Assembly: GCA_029378245.1 (NCBI GenBank)
Contig: JARKIF010000096.1
Location: 55,629-119,628 of the forward strand
Source of the DNA: Roridomyces roridus
Lineage: Eukaryota; Basidiomycota; Agaricomycetes; Agaricales; Mycenaceae
Direction: 5' to 3'
DNA length: 64,000 bases
Shown: in pieces, positions 55,200 to 64,000 of the stretch
Numbering within the stretch: the stretch's first letter is position 1
Layout of the letters: each line of letters begins with the position of its first letter
Translations under genes and position numbers: made by a program
The notes under the pieces: model-generated
What the model saw: only the letters and a program-made list of their open reading frames with translations
What the model was told of the DNA's origin: nothing
The model's database searches: none

Positions 55200-58100
55200 A
55201 TGAATGCGAACGACCTCCTCGCCAACTCTCTCTCGGCAGGTGCGTGCCACTCGCTATTGGCGCGTTTCCTCCCTCTCATTCTTGTCTTTCTCCTCCTCTG
55301 CAGATGCCAATACGCGTCAGGATGCCACCCAAAAGCTTGAGAATGCTTCCCGGGACAACTACGTACGTCTTTCCCAGATCCACGTTCTCCTTGCCTCACC
55401 GTTCGCGACTATGTAGCCCGAATACATGCTCATGCTTTCGTCCGTGCTTGTCGACGAGAACTCGCCTTTGCATGTGCGAAATGCGGCTGGTCTGGCCTTG
55501 AAGAATGCGCTTACCGCCCGTGTACGCTTTTTCCTGTTCTCATCTATCCCTCGGCTCATTTTCCACCCCAGGAATCGGCCAGGATCACAGAGTATGCCAA
55601 CCGATGGATAAATCTCAACACCGAGGCAAAGACCAAGATTAAGAACGATGCACTTATGACCCTGGCATCTTCCCAGCAAAAAGCGGGCGCTTTTGCTTCC
55701 CAGGTTGTGGCAGCTATCGCGGCTGTAGAACTCCCTCTCGGCCAATGGGGCGATCTCATTGAACTCCTCCTCGGCTTCATTAACACCGGCACAAACGTCA
55801 ACCTCCGCATCGCTACTCTCCAAACTATCGGTTTTATCTGCGAGTCAATAGTGCGTCGAGTCACCTCCGATTGCCATGCGATTCTCATTTGCACCCTACA
55901 GAAACCAGAAATCCTCACTCTGCGTTCCAATGAGATCTTAACGGCAGTCATTCATGGCGCTCGCAAAGAGGAGCCATCGCCCGAGGTCCAGTTGGCCGCG
56001 ATTCATGCGCTATACAATTCGCTCGAGTTTGTGCGGGATAACTTTGAGCGCGAAGTGCGTCCTCTCTCGCCTCCACGTTGTCTTTGCTGATGGTGTTGCC
56101 AGGGCGAGCGGAATTATATCATGCAGGTCGTCTGCGAGGCGACCCAGAATTCATCCGTCAACGTTCAGGTTGGCGCTTTCGAGTGTCTGGTGCGAATCAT
56201 GGGCTTGTATTACGACAAAATGGGCTTGTACATGGAGCAAGCTCTATTTGGAGTGAGTTATTTCACTGACACAAAGAGACGAACCTGAACCGACGAAAAC
56301 AGCTCACTGTGGTTGGGATGAAACACCCGGACGAGCGTGTTTGTCTGCAAGCCGTTGAGTTCTGGTCCACGGTTTGCGAGGAAGAGGTCGATCTCGCCAT
56401 CGAGGCTCAAGAGGTAAGTGTGCTTCTTGGCCAACGAGCCAGTCGTGACTTTTTTCAAGGCCCAAGAATACGGTGAACAACCCGAGACGGAGTCGAAGCA
56501 TTTCGCCAAAATCGCGTTGCCTGAGATTGTTCCCGTACTTCTACTCCTTCTAACGAAACAAGAAGAGCTCGCAGAAGAAGACGAATGGAATGTCTCGATG
56601 GCTGCCGGTACCTGCCTTTCCCTCCTGGCTGGCGCTGTACAAGACGCCATTGTCCCCGCCGTCATCCCCTTCATCGAGGCCCACATCAAATCCACCGATT
56701 GGCACCACCGCGAGGCCGCCGTCATGACTTTCGGTTCCATCTTGGAGGGTCCGGACCCCATCGTCCTCACGCCGCTCGTCTCCCAGGCGTTACCTCTTCT
56801 CATTGATATGATGTCGGATTCCAATGCCGATGTCCAAGATACAACCGCATGGACCCTTGGCCGGATATGCGATCTCCTCATTCAAACCGTCAAGCCCGAT
56901 GTGCACCTTCACCCACTCGTGTCGGCCCTCGTTGGTGCCTTGGCAAGTGAACATCCTAGGATCGTCGCCAACTGCTGCTGGGCGTTGATGAATCTGGGTG
57001 AGCAGCTCGGTGCATTTGATAGTGAACATGAGGAACCCGTCCCCACCGGTCCTCTGTCACCGTATTGCGAGGGTGTTGTTCAGGCCCTTCTGCGGGTCAC
57101 AGAGAGCGGTGGCAACGAGCACAATTTCAGAACGGCGGCCTACGAGGCGATTGCAGCTTACCTCAGTGGAGCTACCGTCGATTCAATCCCTGTGGTCCAG
57201 AACACTGTCTTGGCTATTCTACAGAGAATGGAACAGCTGTTGGGCATGCAGAACCAAATCCTCGGTGTCGACGACCGCAACAATTGGAATGAACTCCAAG
57301 GAAACTTCTGCAGTGTCATTATCGTGCGTTTGGACTTTCTTCCGTCTCGCCTTGTGTTTAGTCGCTTCAGTGTGTCATCCGCAAACTCGATGCGGGTATC
57401 CAGCCTCTGGCTGACCGTATAATGACGCTCCTCCTCCAACTAATCCAATCGGCGGGCAAGACCTCGACCATCCTTGAGGACGCATTCCTTGTCGTTGGTG
57501 CTCTTGCTGAAGGTCCGCTGATTGCTTCGCTTTGTTTCTTACGATACTGACGTTTCAAAAGCACTCAAGACCAATTTCCTGCCTTACATCCAAGCGTTCT
57601 TGCCATTCCTTTACCCTGCTCTCAAGGCGCACGAAGACACTCAGCTATGCACCGTTGCCGTCGGCATCATCGGCGATATCGCGCGTGCCCTTGGCCCCGC
57701 CTCGGCACAATATGCGAACCAGTTCATGACCGTGCTTTTGGAGAACCTTCAGAGCGAGGTCCTGAATCGGAACGTCAAAATCACCATCTTAAGTGGCTTT
57801 GGAGACATTGCAATTGCGATTGGGCCTGCCTTTGAGCCATTCTTGGATACCACCATGAGCGTCCTGAGACAGGCCGGTGCTTTACAGCCCAATCCAGTAG
57901 GTTTCCTTTTCCATCTGATATGTCGTCTGATACCCGCCAGCTTGACTATGATCTCATGGATTACGTTGGACAACTTCGGGAGGGTATCTTGGAGGCATAC
58001 ACCGGACTTGTCAGTGGTTTCAAGGGCACCGAGAAAGGTGTGTTCAGATCGCATCCTCCTTGGCAGGGACTTGACGTTTCTTTTCAGTTGCTGCCCTCCT

Positions 58101-58400
58101 GCCGTATGTCGAGTCGATCCTGGAGTTGATCCAACGCTGTTCAGCAGACGAGGAGCGGACGGATGCACAAATGAAGCTGTCGTATGGCCTTCTCGGTGAC
58201 TTGGCAGAAGCCCTCCAAGGCAGCCCCCAGCTCAAGCAAAGCCTGTTGAAACCCTGGATCGCGCAGGAGTTGCGGACCAAGCACCGGATGCCTGCCGAAA
58301 CGAACAAGACCCGGCGATGGGCACGAGAGGTATGTTGCCTTGTTGCAGGGAGAAATACAACGCTGACTTGTCCAAGATGGTCAAGCTCGCTACCCAATAG
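55200..58400 (+). CDS. KAP95: Importin subunit beta-1 (karyopherin beta, KAP95)
   Basis: This is the nuclear import receptor that binds importin-alpha/cargo and nucleoporins. It is built of HEAT repeats. From the ATG at 55200 the protein starts [26 protein letters not shown]. The importin-beta N-terminal domain is [23 protein letters not shown] units continue: [56 protein letters not shown], the acidic-loop neighbourhood [62 protein letters not shown], and [15 protein letters not shown]. The last small exon (MVKLATQ) begins at 58377, after an intron that follows TRRWARE. More than ten short introns. The size of about 860 residues fits the family. Confidence 0.95.
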
Positions 58401-58971
58401 ACGCTCTCTCCAAACTTTTCTTTTCCTTGTCTCGTTTTCTCTACTCTCTCTCGTGCATGCGATCTATATCTTAGCCATCTCAAGGAGGCACACCCACTCA
58501 CGATTTGCATGATAGACGGCGGCTGGCTTACTACGATACATACTTTACTTTTCTCTGCCTCTCTCTCTCTGTGCCCAGCCAGCCACTCACGTCCCTACAC
58601 GCCGTCTTGTTTTCTGTTAACACACCACGCATGTATCCTCTAACTCGCTCCTGTCTTCCCATTGCCTATTCCATACATTCCGGTCATCCTAAGTTTTTCG
58701 CACACTCAGTAAAATAATGGAAATAATGAAATTTGTCGGCTGGATCATCCAGCGAGGTCAAAATCTTTCGCGACGGATCAGTCAAATATTGATGGCCGCA
58801 GTCGACAAATATGTACAATCAAGGCAAAGCAGCCACAACAAAAATTTCTTGGTGTCACGCCGAGTCAAACACCTTCTTCCCTCCCTTCTCTAGACTTGCG
58901 TTCTCGCGCTCCGCCTCGTCCCGCAAAAGTACTACCCTACCCTCTACAAAAGTACTCTCCCCATCTACGCC
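58401..58971. other. Intergenic, pyrimidine-rich leader of eIF5A
   Basis: This holds the importin 3' flank, then about 300 bp rich in CT-tracts (for example around 58,555-58,575 and 58,875-58,965). It ends in the short leader before the eIF5A ATG. Pyrimidine-rich tracts upstream of the start are typical of highly expressed fungal genes. No open frame worth calling. Confidence 0.5.
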
Positions 58972-59668
58972 ATGTCCGACGACGAGCAGCACAACCAGAC
59001 CTTCGACCAGGTGCGCTCCACTTTTTCTGCGATGGAGGGACGATATACTCATGTGCATTCATCTAGGCGAGCGCCGGTGCGTCCTTGACGTTCCCGATGC
59101 AATGCTCTGCGCTGCGCAAGAACGGGCACGTCGTTATCAAAGGTTGGCCGAGACGCTTCATCGATTTTCCCTTGTTAATTTCTTGTCTCCAGGCCGCCCC
59201 TGCAAGATCGTCGACATGTCCACCTCCAAGACGGGCAAGCACGGCCACGCCAAGGTCCATCTCGTTGCCGTTGACGTCTGTACTTTCACTGCGTCTTTTC
59301 GTCCGTGAATCTCATGCCTGTTGCAGATCTTCACTGGCAAAAAGATGGAAGATATTTCTCCTTCCACCCACAACATGGACGTGCCCAACGTGACCCGTAA
59401 CGAGTACCAGCTCGTGAACGTCGACGACGGCTTCCTCAACCTCATGACCCAGGACGGCACTGCCAAGGACGATGTCAAAATTCCCGAGGGTGATATTGGC
59501 AAGCAGATCCAGGAAGACTTTGACGGTGGCAAGGACCTTCTTGTCACCATTGTCAGCGCCATGGGTGAGGAGCAGGTCAGTTTTTTTTTCCGACTTGTCT
59601 GTATAGTACTGATGATTCGTGATCCACAGGCCATCTCGGTCAAGGAGGCGCCCAAGGGCTCGTCCTAG
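58972..59668 (+). CDS. TIF51A: Translation initiation factor eIF5A
   Basis: eIF5A is the hypusine-containing factor that relieves ribosome stalling at polyproline and aids termination. Exons encode [13 protein letters not shown], then [26 protein letters not shown]. Next is [27 protein letters not shown] with the hypusination Lys in [28 protein letters not shown] and the C-terminal OB-fold ([41 protein letters not shown]) follow. The last exon ([12 protein letters not shown]) begins after a T-rich intron near 59,577-59,629. About 158 residues, the normal length. The gene symbol follows the S. cerevisiae name. Confidence 0.97.
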
Positions 59669-60019
59669 ACGTATATATTTTTGTGTATTACTCTCCTCCC
59701 CTCCTCCCTGCCGCCTCTCATTCTTATCTCACCGCGTCCGCCCATCACGCGTTCACCTCGCCCGCTTTCCTTCATACGTATGATGACTTCTACGAACGGA
59801 TGAACACCCCGCATTTCTCCCCATCTGTTGTCCCTAGGTAGTTAGCTGTAACCAAATATACTGAATCGAGTCGGAGATTTGCGGTTGATTCTGAATGACT
59901 ACATGCACAATTGACTAGCATTCCGATCGACTGACTCTCCCAGTCATCCAGACTCGAAAGGAGCGTCTTCATGGGTCCATATCGGGCCCGCGGCTCGGTA
60001 CTGGAGCTGTGGCCAGTAG
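59669..60019. other. Convergent intergenic region
   Basis: These are the 3' flanks of eIF5A (plus) and the small secreted protein (minus). A CT-rich block lies at about 59,690-59,730. No open frame is supported. Confidence 0.5.
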
Positions 60020-60316
60020 CTACGGACGTTCAGTCGAGGGGATGATTATAGAATGAAAAGGATACGGACAAGATTGGCACGGTTGCGGGCTCTGGGTGCC
60101 ACTGCACCAATGATCCAGCGGACAGACACGACAGCCGACAGGGGCTATGGTGCTGAAGTAGTATCCTTCAGTGCACGTCGTCCCGCTGAGACCCTTTGGC
60201 CTGACAGTCGAGTTGTAAATGCAGTATAGGTAAAGAGAAGCAGATACATACTTGGCAAGTGCGTTGGCTTTCAGTGAGAAAACGACCAGGACGAGAGACA
60301 GGACAGGAAACAGCAT
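60020..60316 (-). CDS. Small secreted cysteine-rich protein
   Basis: The ATG at 60316 begins a clear signal peptide (MLFPVLSLVLVVFSLKANALA). An intron with a GTATGT donor follows AK and ends before PKGLSGTTCTEGYYF. The mature part is about 60 residues with six Cys (TTC, VGCRVCPLDHWC, QPCQSC). The spacing C-x2-C-P-x3-W-C recalls the short Cys repeats of ephrin-receptor-like or GCC2/GCC3 modules. No membrane anchor. Both reading frames of the unspliced region are open, so an unspliced alternative exists. Small secreted Cys-rich proteins are common in plant-associated and wood-decay fungi; a secreted role is inferred, no function is known. Confidence 0.6.
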   Translation of the reverse strand: MLFPVLSLVLVVFSLKANALAKYVSASLYLYCIYNSTVRPKGLSGTTCTEGYYFSTIAPVGCRVCPLDHWCSGTQSPQPCQSCPYPFHSIIIPSTERP

Positions 60317-60435
60317 CGTTGTTCAGCGAGAGAGGGAATGAGACAGGGTCCAAGTGAAGATTAGAGTATACAGGGTCAGATACGATACATGTAGTACTTA
60401 CAACTAGAAGGATTGTCCAGGTCGATAAAGATATA

Positions 60436-61368
60436 TTACTTGTCCAAGCCACCGGGTCCCCACAACTTGGTGTAGCACCGAGAGCAGTGGGGCTCGCCTT
60501 CATGGTCCCGCAAACGGTTCGAATCAAGAGAAGTCGAACAAACCGTGCATCGCAAGCACGATTTATGAAAGACCTTGTTGACAGCTTTGACCTGCAAATG
60601 GTCAATGGAGATGCATGCTGGGGATTTGACTGACGGACCTGCTCCGCAAAGAATACACTCTTACCGCAGCGGGCACAGGCGGGATTGTCAGCCCCGTACC
60701 GTCGCGGGCTAGGACTGCCGCCTGTGAGAGTACGCGGTATGGACCGTGGGGGCGTGACTTGACCGTCGCCAGTCATGTGTCGTCGCTGGACGGCGGCAGC
60801 GGCGGCGTAACGTTCTGCGACGGGAGCCATGGGTCGACTGGTGTTTTCATCGTCTGCGTCGGTCACTTGTTCCGAATCTTCCGGGATCCGTGTCGGGCTG
60901 AGCTGGACAGTGCGCGGGAGGCCATCGGGCCCAAAGCGGCCAGTGTTGGAAGGCCTTGAAGGACTGGATTGAGTGTCCGGGGATGAGGGAGACGAGGAGT
61001 CAACGGTGGGTCGTCGGGGCGGAGTGCGAAGCGGGTCCGCAGTACGATTTGGAACGTTGTGTGTCCCAAAGTTATTTGCATGGCATGACTTGCAGTAAGG
61101 CTCTTCATCGTGTTCTAGCAGTGTGAAAGAATCTAGTCGTTTACTGCAGGAAGTGCAACCTGACGTTCTGTCAGTGCGTATTCAACATACTTGAGGAACG
61201 CTCCAGCTCACTGAGGCATGGCTTGTGATAGTACTTTAATCAAAGTGAGAAGAGTGATTGCACGCTTAAGACGAAACGGACCTTTCTGCCCGGGCCGAGA
61301 ACCTGCTCTGCCGCATAGACTGCCTTGGAGCACCGGGGACAAATGGCTGAGCCACCAAAGGAAGGCAT
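60436..61368 (-). CDS. Two-LIM-domain protein (CRP-like)
   Basis: This probably binds actin or acts as a protein-interaction adaptor, as LIM-only proteins do. From the ATG at 61368, LIM1 is built over three exons: AICPRCSKAVYAAEQ, YYHKPCLS, then CTSCSKRLDSFTLLEHDEEPYCKSCHAKNFG. A Ser/Pro-rich linker (RRPTVDSSSPSSPDTQSS) leads to LIM2: PACARCGKSVFFAEQ joined to VKAVNKVFHKSCLRCTVCSTSLDSNRLRDHEGEPHCSRCYTKLWGPGGL. All eight zinc ligands are visible in each LIM. The stop is at 60436. Spacing of the two LIMs is wider than in animal CRPs. Confidence 0.87.
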
Positions 61369-61498
61369 TGTGGTGGGAGAAGATGAAAAGTAGTTAGAGC
61401 AACCGATTGAGTCAGATCATTATAAGAGAGCTACAGCTTTGACCAAAGCTACAATTAAACGCGTCGCGTCCATTCTACACGATGAACTATGGTAACCG

Positions 61499-61910
61499 TC
61501 ATGATTTTGGCTTCTTCGAGTCCTCGCCAGGCTCGGGTGGTGGTAGGCCCCACTCGGGCGTGCCTTTTGGTCGAGGGACGCGTTTCATATCCCAGTCCTC
61601 GTCTGGCTGTGCGCTCAGACGCTGGGAGACGAGTCAGACAACCACGGCAACGGGAGCGGCGGCGGCACGGACGTAGTATTCTTCACGTATATCGAATTCT
61701 TGCGATCGTGCTCGAGCTTCAGTTCTTGTTCCTTGGTGACCTGCTTCACCCGCTGGTCGCGTAGATCGTATTTGGTCTGGGTCACAGCTGAGAGGCCGTA
61801 GGAAGTGGCAACCATGAGGAGGATAAAAGGGACGCCGAAGAGGAGGGCTGCTTCTTCACCAGCCTGTTAATGCGAGACGGGTTCAGTGGTCGTCGTGGAA
61901 AGACTGCCAT
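61499..61910 (-). CDS. COX16: Cytochrome c oxidase assembly protein COX16 (two apparent frameshifts)
   Basis: COX16 is a mitochondrial inner-membrane protein needed for cytochrome oxidase assembly. From the ATG at 61910 the N-terminus is AVFPRRPLNPSRINRLVKKQP. The transmembrane part LLFGVPFILLMVATSYGLSAVTQTKYDLRDQRVKQVT is in another frame: one more C in the CCC run near 61,850 would join them. After ELKLEHDRK, the conserved FDIREEYY again needs one extra base (AA to AAA near 61,697). A normal intron of about 51 bp then leads to RLSAQPDEDWDMKRVPRPKGTPEWG. All family motifs are present, so the gene is probably intact and the sequence imperfect. An alternative splice giving MA-AGEEAALLFGVPF would avoid the first shift but not the second. 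Confidence 0.72.
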
Positions 61911-62053
61911 CAGTGGCAGTGTAGTCCAAAATTTGGACTCGATCCTCTGACTCGGTGCTCTCTCTCTCTTGTATAAAGCCCAACGCAGATTGGGCAGATC
62001 ACCATTCTACGCCCCTTGAGAACCAGTCTTCTCTTCACCGTGCCCTCGCAACC

Positions 62054-64000
62054 ATGGCCTCCAAATCCGCCTCCGATGGCAAGCCGATCGAGCTTTTCAA
62101 AGTGCCCTGGTCTGCTTCTCTCCATGTCTCTCCGAATCTCATCCTGTTCCAAAGACAGACAAGCGCGACTATCTCATGGCTCTCGAGAAGAAATACCAGG
62201 CATTTTGGGCAAACGAAAAGGTGTTCGAGGTCAATGCACCATCTGCCGACTCGGTCGCGGGACTCAGTCCGGCTGAAGTACAAGCAAAACACCCCAAGTG
62301 GTTTGGCACATTTCCGTACCCATATATGAACGGAAGCCTCCATCTCGGACACGCGTTTACCATCTCCAAGATCGAATTTGCTGCAGGGTACCAGAGGTTG
62401 TTGGGCAAGCGCGTTTTGTTCCCCCATGGGTTCCATGTGACGGGGTTGCCGATCAAGGTGAGCGAACCAATTCACGATGAAAGAGATTATATTCAAGTTT
62501 CGTTAGGCCTCTGCCGATAAACTCATACGGGAGATGCAGATGTTGGCTCCGACTTTGAAAACTTTGAAGCGGTCCAACAGAAAATTGCTGAAGAGGCCGA
62601 GGAGAAGGAGCGCGAAAAGGTCGCGGTCGTCAAAGACGGGCCGGTCGACAAGTCCAAGGGCAAGAAGGGCAAGCTGCAAGCAAAGTCCACCGGCCATGTC
62701 TACCAATTCCAAATCTTGCAGTCTATTGGCATTCCTACCACGGATATCAAGCTTTTTGCGGACCCGATGCATTGGCTGAAGCATTTCCCTCCAATTGCTA
62801 TCGTACGCGTCTTGACTGCTGGCTTACTTTTTTAATTGACATTATTACAGGAAGATCACACTTCATTTGGCTCGCGTATCGATTGGCGGCGACGGTTCTT
62901 GACTACGCCAGCCAATCCGTACTACGACGCGTTCGTACGCTGGCAGGTCAACAAGCTGCACAAGCTCGGCAAGATCAAGTTTGGCGAGCGGTATACGATT
63001 TACAGCCCCAAAGACGGCCAACCGTGCATGGACCACGACCGTTCCGAGGGAGAGGCTCTTGGCCCACAAGAGTACACCGCCGTGAAAATGGAGGTTGTCG
63101 AGTGGAGCGCAGAGGCCAAGAGCGCGATCGAGGGCAACGTTGGCGGGCGCAAAGTCTTTTTGGTGGCTGCGACGCTGCGGCCCGAGACGATGTACGGGCA
63201 GACAAACTGCTTTGTGGAACGGCCATCAAGTACGGCGTGTTTGCCATCAACGACACCGAGGCGTTCGTGTGCACGTATCGTGCTGCGCGCAACATGGCGT
63301 TCCAGGGCATCACCAAGGAGCGTGGCGATGTTAACCAGCTCCTCCAAATCGACGGCGCCAAGCTCGTTGGCACCAAAGTGAATGCCCCGTTTGCGATCAA
63401 CCCCGAGGTCTATGTGCTCCCCATGGACAATGTGCTGCCGACCAAGGGCACCGGAGTGGTCACGTCTGTTCCATCCGACTCGCCTGATGACTGCGCGACC
63501 TTGGGTGATCTCGTCAAGAAGCCCGCCTTTATGGTATCGAGGCGGCATGGGCGGCGATCGCGCCTGTTCCCGTTATCAGCACTCCCGACTATGGAGATTT
63601 GATTGCGCCCGCGTTGCTCAAGAGCATGAAGATTCAGTCGCAAAAGGACGTCAAGCAGCTCGCCGAGGCCAAGGAAATCGCTTACAAAGAAGGGTTCTAC
63701 AATGGTACCCATGTTGGTCGGCGAGTTCAAGGGCATGAAAGTCGAGGAGGCCAAGCCGCGTGTTCGGGGCGTATGATTGAAGCGGGATTGGCGATGGCGT
63801 ATGCGGAACCCGAAGGGTTGGTCGTTAGTCGGAGTACGGACGAGTGTGTGTCGCGCTCATGGATCAGTGGTATTTGGACTATGGCGAGGCTATGGCGGGC
63901 CGAGACGGAGCGGTATGTCTTGTCTCTTCAATCTTGACTGCGTGACAGTGCATCTAGTTTGCTCGCGGGGATGGAGTGTACCAGACCGAGACGCGAAATT
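62054..64000 (+). CDS. Leucyl-tRNA synthetase, cytosolic, partial and frameshifted
   Basis: This class I aminoacyl-tRNA synthetase runs off the window end. From the ATG at 62054, [15 protein letters not shown] is spliced to [18 protein letters not shown]. The HIGH-type motif is [16 protein letters not shown], followed by [13 protein letters not shown]. After another intron come [26 protein letters not shown] and [16 protein letters not shown]. The editing domain follows ([67 protein letters not shown]). The reading frame breaks at about 62,543, 63,217, 63,530, 63,708, 63,770 and 63,850. Each break is repaired by a single base, nearly always one unit of a homopolymer. Introns are retained, so it is not a processed copy. 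The KMSKS region lies beyond the window. Confidence 0.82.

Noticed and set aside
1..64000. CRISPR arrays, rRNA genes or bacterial operons
   Set aside because: No regularly spaced repeats, no rRNA signatures. Intron-rich genes throughout indicate a eukaryotic nuclear sequence.

Overview
The window reads as nuclear DNA of a filamentous basidiomycete, most likely an Agaricomycete. Almost every gene is split by short introns of about 43-60 bp, mostly GT-AG with a few apparent GC-AG. Genes are dense on both strands, and the encoded families are fungal: PAN3, DEF1, HRI1, Tvp38, COX16, a CCCH-pseudokinase deadenylase subunit and a stand-alone hydroxyethylthiazole kinase. Placement below Agaricomycetes is not supported by anything I can see. 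Gene coordinates are start-codon-to-stop spans including introns. Exon borders were worked out by eye from splice signals and reading-frame continuity.

Region 1 (1-32,960) is mostly housekeeping and metabolic genes. In order: ITP pyrophosphatase, a Cid1-type nucleotidyltransferase (minus), a 3.4-kb gene-poor stretch, a von Willebrand A protein with a clear TATA box, an MFS transporter, PAN3, LSM7 (minus), hydroxyethylthiazole kinase (minus), a two-domain sulfurtransferase, an amino-acid permease with an in-frame TGA (minus), a cytochrome P450 with a 5-nt microexon and a duplicated 3' end, a RING-containing SNF2 ATPase, an AVT-type vacuolar amino-acid transporter, choline-phosphate cytidylyltransferase, and an AIF/AMID-like FAD oxidoreductase.

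Region 2 (32,998-40,250) is the accessory part. A tRNA-Pro gene borders a tandem family of four related kinase-fold genes (A-D). A is frameshifted and has lost a key Asp. B and D look intact. C ends in a tail read from the antisense strand of a 356-bp duplicated piece of the neighbouring dual-specificity phosphatase gene. An orphan gene lies between C and D. This region is the best candidate for an undescribed, actively rearranging gene family.

Region 3 (39,807-61,400) returns to core genes: dual-specificity phosphatase (minus), Tvp38-like membrane protein (minus), GPI8, DEF1, HRI1 (minus) head to head with APC1, importin beta-1, eIF5A, a small secreted Cys-rich protein (minus) and a two-LIM protein (minus).

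Region 4 (61,499-64,000) holds COX16 (minus) and cytosolic leucyl-tRNA synthetase (plus, cut by the window end). Both genes carry several single-base, mostly homopolymer-length frameshifts. That pattern points to poor consensus sequence here rather than decay of two essential genes.
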